A DNA stretch of 8,522 nucleotides, taken from contig CAAGRW010000145.1 in NCBI GenBank assembly GCA_900772775.1, positions 1-8,522 on the forward strand, given 5' to 3'. The DNA comes from Candidatus Rifleibacteriota bacterium (GTDB lineage: Bacteria > Vulcanimicrobiota > Xenobia > Xenobiales > Xenobiaceae). Position 1 is the stretch's first letter, and each line of letters opens with the position of its first letter. Shown in pieces: positions 1-4,810 of this stretch. The notes under the pieces are model-generated. The model was not told the DNA's origin. It did not search any database and worked only from the letters and a program-made list of their open reading frames with translations. Position numbers and translations under genes: made by a program.

Positions 1-1
1 A

Positions 2-427
2 GAATTATTGCGCGGAGATTTTCAGGCAGCTTGCAGCCATTTTAATAAAATTTTAGCCGCAGATCCCAACAATATAGAAGCCCTTTGTTCTATAGCAGAA
101 GCAGAACATCGCCAATATAACTACCAAGAAGCCGAAGCCTATTTGCAACAGGCCTACAAATTGGCTCCAGAAAATCCCTTGGTGCATTACTCTTTAGCTT
201 TGCTTTATCGCGATCAGAGCAAAAAATTAGATAAAGCAGTAAAACATATGCGCAAAGCTGTCGATTTACAACAAAATAATCCCGAGTATCAATTGCTTTA
301 CGGCGATATTTTGGCGCAAACCGATAAAGAAAGCAAAGCCAAAGATGCTTGGGAAAAAGCTATCGAATTAGATCCTTCTCTGGCAGACGACGTCCGTTCT
401 CGCTTAAAAAAATTTGACAAAAACTAA
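2..427 (+). CDS. TPR-repeat protein, 3' fragment (5' end outside window)
   Basis: The reading frame is open to the left edge (codons GAA, TTA, TTG come first), so this is the C-terminal 141 residues of a longer protein, and the TTG at position 8 should not be taken as a start. The visible part is almost entirely tetratricopeptide repeats. About four helix-turn-helix units can be seen, with the usual A-x-x-x-x-x-x-A-L/Y-x-L-x-P spacing, for example around ILAADPNN, AYKLAPENP, AVDLQQNNPEY and AIELDPS. TPR arrays form a superhelical scaffold for protein-protein contacts and do not by themselves indicate a pathway. The visible part has no membrane segment or catalytic motif, and the missing N-terminus could carry a signal peptide or another domain. 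The next gene starts 135 bases downstream with no clear shared control. The TPR assignment is firm; the cellular role is unknown. Confidence 0.85.
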   Translation, partial: ELLRGDFQAACSHFNKILAADPNNIEALCSIAEAEHRQYNYQEAEAYLQQAYKLAPENPLVHYSLALLYRDQSKKLDKAVKHMRKAVDLQQNNPEYQLLYGDILAQTDKESKAKDAWEKAIELDPSLADDVRSRLKKFDKN

Positions 428-562
428 AATTTCACCAACTTAAGTATAAGTATTCATATTTTCACTCCGGTCATCAGCCTTCACAAGCAGGCTAAAAAGT
501 CAACTAAGCGGAATAGCGGAGAGCTTATTTGAGTTTTTTTTAGTCCGGAAAGATTTAAATTT

Positions 563-2248
563 ATGAATATTTCACTTTTAGGCGACAGCAAATTGCTTTT
601 TATTATGGCTTTAGCTGCTATCGTCTCTATGTTGACTACTCTAAATACAGCCGCTCGTCCGGCCGCCATTCGCACAAAGCAAGTGGCTTTGTCTTTAGCT
701 GTGTCAGCTGTATTCTTCATGTTTACACGTTTTGCCAACCTTTTTTATTTGCCAATTTTGGGCAAATATGTTGACAGAGCTGTGCAAAGCGGCAACGTAA
801 ACATGTTATACGAACAAATCCAATGGGTCGTACTCAGCTCAGCTTTGGGCGCTTTACTTTCTTGGTTGTTATTGCCCACTTTTACAGCCATCTACGAACG
901 TGGCATTGCCAGCATAACTGTGCGCGGCTCCATGTTAAAAATGCTCTTGGCTCTTCCCTCTCTGCGCGGAGCCAAAGCTTTATTTGGTTGTTTGCGCTCT
1001 CCTTTAGAGCTCAAAACTTGGGCTTGCCCAAATTGTGCTGATTCAGCTGACGAAGCGGCTGAAGAGCCTTTTGCTTTACCATGGGATTTGCTCAGTTGGA
1101 ATATTTTTGCTACCGCTGTTTGGACAGTTGGCGCTTTGGCTGCTTTGCAAGTCAGCGCTCTTTATCCAGATCTGGCAGCCACCGCCGTGCTTCTTTCCGG
1201 TTTAGTCAACTCATTTGCGGCCATTGCTTTTAGTCTTTTTGTCGATCCCAAAGCGGCCGTTATTACCGACCAAGCAGTATCAGGCCAACGCCCAGCCAAC
1301 CATGTCTTGCAACTAACTTTCCATCTGGGACTGGGTAATTTTGTAGGCGGTTTGCTCGGCTTATTCACCTTTCCGTTAGCTATCAAAATTATTAGCTTAG
1401 CTACCGAAAGACTGGGCCATGCCAAAATGGATGAAAATATGTGGCTGGTCATTGGCCTCAATGTGGTTGTTACTTGCTTAATGTGCACTTCTTTAAGTTC
1501 ACGTATTTCTGCCGTAATTACCAAAAACGTAGCTACAGCACTGGCTATTTACAATGTTTTCTTCTTAATTACTCGTTTGACAACCCAAGTATATGCTCCT
1601 ATTTTAGGTTCGGTGAGAGACTCCGTAGTAAAAGGAGCCGCTTCGGCTGCCGAGCTATTGCCTCTCTTCCGCTGGGTAATTGGCGGAGCCACTTTAGGTA
1701 CCGTCATAGGTTGGTTACTCATGCCCACTTTTGTAGCCATTTACAATACAGCTATAAAAGCTTTAGAGCGAAGAGGCGGCTCTATGGCTACTTTGCTTAA
1801 AGACTTAGCTAAACCAAAATATTGGAGCAAAGTATGGCAATGCTGGCGCAAGCCTTCCAATTTTGGAGTTTTACTTAGCGATCTCAAAATATTGCCCAAA
1901 AGCTTTTTATTGGCCAATGTTTTTGTTATCGGCATTCATGTTATTGGCGTTTTGGCCGCTATTCAAGCCGGCGCGGAGCTCACAGGCCACCTAGCCCGCA
2001 CTGCTACTTTGCTTTCCTCAGTAATTAACGGCGCAGCCACTATTTTGGGCAGCGTGATTGTCGATCCAACTGCTGCCAAGATTACCGATGAAGCTGTAAA
2101 TGGAAAACGCTCTTTGCACGAAGTTGAAGCTATGGCAGTATTTCTTTGCTTCGGTTCGATTTTAGGTACCGTACTTTCTCAAGTGCTGTTTATTCCCAGT
2201 GTCAAAATCATTATTCTGGGAGCAAAAATTTTAGGAGCTATATTCTAA
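563..2248 (+). CDS. amj: Amj-family lipid II flippase, tandem-duplicated (double-length)
   Basis: This 561-residue polytopic membrane protein probably moves lipid-linked peptidoglycan precursor (lipid II) across the cytoplasmic membrane. Amj (B. subtilis YdaH, DUF2837) is the known alternative to MurJ and is about 270 residues long. Here the protein is twice that length, and the halves align with each other. R32-V74 (ITRK/RTK region, then FF..TR, then Y.PILG at 62-67) matches R314-V356 (PILG at 346-349). PTF.AIY recurs at 105-111 and 388-394. VDP.AA.ITD.AV.G recurs at 227-241 and 500-514. I count 20 identities over 44 residues in the first block. I see about six hydrophobic segments per half, twelve in total, an even number that would leave both halves in the same orientation. 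The first half has an extra cytoplasmic-loop insert (about residues 150-172) with a CPNC motif at 155-158 that the second half lacks. The ATG at 563 has a modest GGAAAG upstream. The family call rests on motif recall without a database search. The duplication is visible directly. Confidence 0.75.
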   Translation: MNISLLGDSKLLFIMALAAIVSMLTTLNTAARPAAIRTKQVALSLAVSAVFFMFTRFANLFYLPILGKYVDRAVQSGNVNMLYEQIQWVVLSSALGALLSWLLLPTFTAIYERGIASITVRGSMLKMLLALPSLRGAKALFGCLRSPLELKTWACPNCADSADEAAEEPFALPWDLLSWNIFATAVWTVGALAALQVSALYPDLAATAVLLSGLVNSFAAIAFSLFVDPKAAVITDQAVSGQRPANHVLQLTFHLGLGNFVGGLLGLFTFPLAIKIISLATERLGHAKMDENMWLVIGLNVVVTCLMCTSLSSRISAVITKNVATALAIYNVFFLITRLTTQVYAPILGSVRDSVVKGAASAAELLPLFRWVIGGATLGTVIGWLLMPTFVAIYNTAIKALERRGGSMATLLKDLAKPKYWSKVWQCWRKPSNFGVLLSDLKILPKSFLLANVFVIGIHVIGVLAAIQAGAELTGHLARTATLLSSVINGAATILGSVIVDPTAAKITDEAVNGKRSLHEVEAMAVFLCFGSILGTVLSQVLFIPSVKIIILGAKILGAIF

Positions 2249-2266
2249 AAATTTGTGGAGTAAAAA

Positions 2267-2725
2267 ATGAGCGAAAAAATTACCAATGTCATGCGTATTT
2301 TAAAGCAGAAGAAAATACCTTTTGTCGAGCATACGTATACAGCTGATCCCACTAAAACGGCTGAAGACATCGCTCAGGAAGTAGGTTTGCCTCCCGAGCG
2401 CGTTTTCAAAACCTTGGTAACGATAGGGCGCAGTAAAAACCATTATGTTTTTGTCATACCTTCTTACGGCCATTTGGATTTAAAAAAAGCCGCAGCTACA
2501 GTAAAAGAAAAATCTATAGAAATGATCCCTCAAAAAGAACTTCTGCCCCTTACAGGCTACGTTCACGGCGGTTGTTCACCTATAGGCATGAAGAAAGCTT
2601 TTCCTACTTTTATAGATGAAAGCTGTCTACAATTTGATACTGTTGCTATTAGTGCCGGCAAAGTAGGTTTCCAAGTCGAATTAGATATAAAGTTGCTCAA
2701 TTTTCCGACAGCTTCACTAATATAG
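2267..2725 (+). CDS. ybaK: YbaK/EbsC-family Cys-tRNA(Pro)/aminoacyl-tRNA deacylase
   Basis: This 152-residue cytoplasmic protein has the full length and fold markers of the YbaK/ProX trans-editing family. The family hydrolyses mischarged tRNA, classically Cys-tRNA(Pro) made in error by prolyl-tRNA synthetase. The essential lysine is in RVFKTLV (K48). The substrate-loop motif GYVHGGCSPIGMKK spans 97-110 (GG.SPIG in the family), and the C-terminal SAGKVGFQVEL at 129-139 matches the usual SAG.RG...EL strand. The N-terminus (NVMRILKQKKIPFVEHTY) is the standard opening helix and strand. A GGAG lies 6 bases before the ATG, and only 18 bases separate it from the preceding amj stop, so the two are probably co-transcribed. 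A link between tRNA editing and lipid II transport is not obvious, and the pairing may be only economical. The protein has no odd residues, except a Cys in place of Ile/Val in GG.SPIG. The family is secure; the exact tRNA substrate is not. Confidence 0.92.
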   Translation: MSEKITNVMRILKQKKIPFVEHTYTADPTKTAEDIAQEVGLPPERVFKTLVTIGRSKNHYVFVIPSYGHLDLKKAAATVKEKSIEMIPQKELLPLTGYVHGGCSPIGMKKAFPTFIDESCLQFDTVAISAGKVGFQVELDIKLLNFPTASLI

Positions 2726-2767
2726 ATTTTTCTAAAAATCGAAAAAAACGGCTGTTATATGTGAAAT

Positions 2768-2803
2768 AAAAAAAGGCGCTCACAAAATGGGCGCCTTTTT
2801 TAT
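2768..2803. terminator. Bidirectional intrinsic terminator between convergent genes
   Basis: The arm GGCGCTCA (2775-2782) pairs with TGGGCGCC (2788-2795) around a 5-base loop, with one G-U pair. It is flanked by seven A's (2768-2774) on the left and a T-run from 2796 on the right. The T-tract therefore follows the stem on both strands. It lies 43 bases after the ybaK stop on the + strand and 40 bases after the flavodoxin-lipoprotein stop on the - strand, as expected for a shared terminator in a convergent gap. Confidence 0.92.
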
Positions 2804-2842
2804 TTAATCTTTTACGAGCAGTTTTTTTATATTTAACGGCAA

Positions 2843-3493
2843 CTATTTGGCAATTGCTTTCAGCCAAGCAGAAACTTTTTCTTGAGCTTGATTGAGATCA
2901 CCATCATAAATAGCCAAACCTTCGGTAATGGAAGCTTTAGGAGCAGCCTTACGCAAATCGTCAATGCCAGTCATACCACTGCCACCGTGAGTACTAAATG
3001 GAGCGATAGTTTTGCCCTCTAAATTGGCTTGCTCGGTAAAAGTAAGTACAGCCATAGGGCAAGTTCCCCACCAGCAAGGATAACCGATATAAACTGTATC
3101 ATACTGGCTAAGATCAGGCATTTGGCCTTTTAATTTAGGTCGCTCATTGGCAGCCTTTTCTTTTTTAGCTTCGTCAGTACAAGCACGATATTCGCTAGGA
3201 TAAACTTTCTCGGTCTCAATGCGGAATAAATCGGCGCCTGTCTCTTTGGCAATTTCTTCGGCTACTTGTTTGGTATTGCCACTGTAAGAGAAGTAAACAA
3301 CTATAGCTCGCTTATCTTTACTTTGGTTACCCTGAGCCACAGTTTTTACCTCAGCTGTCTGAACAGCTGCTTTGTCATTTTGATTGGAAACAGACGAATT
3401 AGAAGCGCCATTATTAGCAGCATTGCTACCACAAGCTGACAGACTAAGTAAAACAAAAAGAGCAATTAAAATGTGTAAAAGCGAATTTTTCAA
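2843..3493 (-). CDS. Flavodoxin-like lipoprotein (Flavodoxin_4 type)
   Basis: This is a 216-residue lipid-anchored flavoprotein. Residues 1-21 are a lipoprotein signal peptide (K3, hydrophobic core, lipobox LSAC, lipidated C21). A Ser/Asn/Ala-rich tether follows (about 22-58), and then a flavodoxin domain from about 61. The FMN-phosphate loop is FSYSGNTKQVAEEIA (68-82), and YPCWWGTCP (138-146) is the aromatic loop beside the isoalloxazine in the Flavodoxin_4 family. STHGGSGM (167-174) forms the next flavin contact. The domain would work outside the cytoplasmic membrane, carrying electrons or reducing a small substrate such as a quinone; its partner is unknown. C105, C140 and C145 lie in the flavin domain, two of them spaced C-x4-C around WWGT. 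The start is TTG with GAGGT 7 bases upstream, and this start gives the complete signal peptide. A MerR-type promoter lies about 100 bases upstream, with a terminator hairpin in between. Confidence 0.88.
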   Translation of the reverse strand: MKNSLLHILIALFVLLSLSACGSNAANNGASNSSVSNQNDKAAVQTAEVKTVAQGNQSKDKRAIVVYFSYSGNTKQVAEEIAKETGADLFRIETEKVYPSEYRACTDEAKKEKAANERPKLKGQMPDLSQYDTVYIGYPCWWGTCPMAVLTFTEQANLEGKTIAPFSTHGGSGMTGIDDLRKAAPKASITEGLAIYDGDLNQAQEKVSAWLKAIAK

Positions 3494-3537
3494 GAGCTTT
3501 ACCTCGTCGTAATAAAAAAATGCATCAAAAAAGTGAA

Positions 3538-3575
3538 AAAAACGCTTTGCGGCTCAAGCTTCGCAAAGCGTTTTT
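3538..3575 (-). terminator. Intrinsic terminator hairpin, best oriented for the - strand
   Basis: A perfect 9-bp stem pairs CGCTTTGCG (3543-3551) with CGCAAAGCG (3562-3570) around a 10-base loop, and A/T runs extend it. On the - strand it is followed by six T's, CAC, and six more T's, a strong terminator. On the + strand only five T's follow. It lies 72 bases past the stop of the exported paralogue and 45 bases before the flavodoxin start. It is therefore downstream of the MerR-type promoter at 3600-3630 as well, and inside that promoter's leader. Confidence 0.85.
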
Positions 3576-3599
3576 GGCTTGTGTTCAGGAGCCGAGTTC

Positions 3600-3630
3600 A
3601 GTCTACAACCTAAAGCGCACTTTAGGTCAA
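3600..3630 (-). promoter_or_regulatory. MerR-family operator/promoter
   Basis: Read on the - strand, a -35 box TTGACC (3630-3625) and a -10 box TAGACT (3605-3600) are separated by exactly 19 bases. A perfect 8-bp inverted repeat ACCTAAAG...CTTTAGGT with a 4-base centre (3608-3627) fills the spacer and overlaps the -35. An over-long 19-20 base spacer carrying a dyad is the known hallmark of promoters activated by MerR-family proteins, which twist the DNA to realign the boxes. The sequence resembles sites of the NmlR/AdhR electrophile-sensing branch. The predicted start of transcription is near 3593, giving a leader of about 100 bases to the flavodoxin TTG. No merR gene is in the window, so the regulator would act from elsewhere. 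Confidence 0.82.
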
Positions 3631-3647
3631 GCTCCAAGAAACAACTT

Positions 3648-4202
3648 CTACAGCAATTTTTTCAAACCGGCCGCCAGTCCCTTAATATATTTATCAGGCA
3701 CATTTTCAGCACTGAAACGACAATAGACGTGCGGCTCCACTTCCAACCACTGACTATAAAACTGAGCTTTATTTTTCGCACAACCGGCCTTTAAGTAGGC
3801 TTGACCTTGGCCAAAAGAAGTAGTTATTGTATAAGCGTTAAAACCGTTTTTTAAGAGGATATCGCCGATGCCACCATTGCAACCTTCAATGGTTAACCGA
3901 CCGCCCTCGGGAGTAAAATAGGTCAACTTATAAGTACAATACGGCCCTTCAGCAGTAGCTTGCACTTCGCCCAAAGAGAGATGGCCTTCACCTACCGGAA
4001 AATAAACTACCGACAAAGGTAAAGCTCTAAGCAAGGCTGCTTGGTTTTGGTTAAAAGCATCATTGTAAGCTTCCGGTATATTTTGGGCAAAATAAAACGA
4101 TCCAAGGCCAACCGAGCTCACTTTTGGTACGTTGGCATAAGAACCGAAACTCAAGCTCAGTAATATCGCCGTTACGCATAAGGGAAAAAACTTTTTATTC
4201 AC
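3648..4202 (-). CDS. Exported protein of unknown family with GCNGGIGD motif
   Basis: I do not recognise this 184-residue family. Residues 1-23 form a Sec signal peptide (NKK, hydrophobic TAILLSLSFG, likely cleavage after SYA at 23), so the mature protein should be periplasmic or secreted. The mature part is a mixed alpha/beta domain without further membrane segments. The most striking block is GGRLTIEGCNGGIGD (100-114). The C-terminus (ENVPDKYIKGLAAGLKKLL) looks like a terminal amphipathic helix. The mature part holds four cysteines (89, 108, 141, 161), which could make two disulfides outside the cytoplasm. From about residue 52 to the end it aligns with the product of the preceding gene (4244-4654), which lacks a signal peptide. 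The start is GTG with a strong GGAGG 6 bases upstream, and the gap to the preceding gene is 41 bases, so the two are very likely one operon. A terminator follows at 3538-3575. The function is unknown. Confidence 0.8.
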   Translation of the reverse strand: MNKKFFPLCVTAILLSLSFGSYANVPKVSSVGLGSFYFAQNIPEAYNDAFNQNQAALLRALPLSVVYFPVGEGHLSLGEVQATAEGPYCTYKLTYFTPEGGRLTIEGCNGGIGDILLKNGFNAYTITTSFGQGQAYLKAGCAKNKAQFYSQWLEVEPHVYCRFSAENVPDKYIKGLAAGLKKLL

Positions 4203-4243
4203 AGAATACCTCCCTCTTTAGCTTTGTCTTTGGCAGTATTTAA

Positions 4244-4654
4244 CTATTCCAATTCAATTAAACCATCAACTATTTTTTTAATAAAGCGCTCCGGTACATC
4301 TTTACCGGAAAAGCTGTAATAGGAACCTTTGCGCCAAGAGGAAATCCAATCGGCTCTGAAAGCAACTCCCTCTTCCGAGTCTTTGGGGTAGACTTCAGCT
4401 GTACCTTTTCCATAAAGAATATTGCTGAACTGAACTTGTTTTTCTCCGGGAAAAACATCGCCTACTCCACCGTTGCAACCGAAAATTTTTACTTCTCCGC
4501 CCATGCCGTTGGAATAAGTTAATACGTAAGAAGCTCCTAAAGGCGACATATAATCCACATCAACATTGACAAGCTGCAAATCGTCATCCATGCCGCAATA
4601 ATAAAAAACAGGAAAAGGTAAAGCTTTCAGCTGGTTCATTTGCTGCTCGTTCAT
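4244..4654 (-). CDS. Cytoplasmic paralogue with GCNGGVGD motif, unknown family
   Basis: This is a 136-residue protein of no recognised family. It starts at an ATG with no signal peptide or membrane segment, and an in-frame TAG at 4675-4673 rules out a longer leader in this frame. It is a paralogue of the exported protein encoded next. LKALPFPVFYY matches LRALPLSVVYF, YVLTYSNGMGGEVKIFGCNGGVGD (43-66) matches the LTIEGCNGGIGD region, and the C-terminal FSGKDVPERFIKKIVDGLIEL matches FSAENVPDKYIKGLAAGLKKL. It has only two cysteines (20 and the motif cysteine 60), against four in the exported mature form, in keeping with a reducing compartment. The Shine-Dalgarno AAAGG is rather far away (about 13 bases), and an ATG at codon 6 is a possible alternative start. 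It is the first gene of the pair, about 150 bases downstream of pcrA. I can assign no function. Confidence 0.75.
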   Translation of the reverse strand: MNEQQMNQLKALPFPVFYYCGMDDDLQLVNVDVDYMSPLGASYVLTYSNGMGGEVKIFGCNGGVGDVFPGEKQVQFSNILYGKGTAEVYPKDSEEGVAFRADWISSWRKGSYYSFSGKDVPERFIKKIVDGLIELE

Positions 4655-4679
4655 ATTATATTTAAGACCTTTCTAGTTA

Positions 4680-4715
4680 AAAAAATACTAAAAGAGCTGA
4701 TCCGAAGCCGCTCCC
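4680..4715 (-). terminator. Possible weak terminator after pcrA
   Basis: Read on the - strand, GGGAGC (4715-4710) can pair with GCTCTT (4697-4692) using two G-U pairs around a 12-base loop. It is followed by an interrupted T-rich stretch ending in seven T's. It sits in the non-coding gap between pcrA and the small paralogue pair. The stem is short, so the call is tentative. No convincing -35/-10 pair for the paralogue operon was found in this gap. Confidence 0.3.
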
Positions 4716-4796
4716 AACCTCGATAGCAGTGTTTTTTTCGTCTACCCCAAGCAAAAGCCTGCTCTATCAAACTAAGCTTAAAAACCGCAGCTCAAT

Positions 4797-4810
4797 TAGC
4801 TAATTAGCTA
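4797..4810. repeat. 14-bp perfect palindrome over the pcrA stop codon
   Basis: TAGCTAATTAGCTA reads the same on both strands and covers the pcrA stop (TAA, 4806-4804). It consists of low-complexity TAGCTAAT units and has no loop, so it is a poor RNA hairpin. No function can be assigned; chance is possible. Confidence 0.5.

Noticed and set aside
414..419. TTGACA at the end of the TPR gene as a -35 box for amj
   Set aside because: No acceptable -10 box lies 16-19 bases downstream; the nearest TATAAG is 25 bases away.
505..541. Possible terminator before amj (TAAGC/GCTTA stem, then eight T's)
   Set aside because: The stem is only 5 bp with a 13-base loop and a 6-base gap to the T-run, too weak to support.
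481..738. Open frame of 85 codons on the - strand opposite the amj start region
   Set aside because: It overlaps the 5' end of a clear membrane-protein gene in antisense, has no ribosome site of note and its translation resembles no protein.
2725..2740. GATTTTT/AAAAATC inverted repeat right after ybaK
   Set aside because: All-AT arms with a 2-base centre cannot form a useful hairpin; the real terminator is at 2768-2803.
3520..3794. Two overlapping + strand open frames of about 70 codons
   Set aside because: They run through the terminator hairpin, the MerR-type promoter and the 3' end of the - strand gene; no ribosome site and no protein-like composition.
4655..4660. Perfect TATAAT directly before the ATG at 4654 as a -10 box
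   Set aside because: Its spaced -35 position is a T-run with little match, and transcription would begin inside the coding region.
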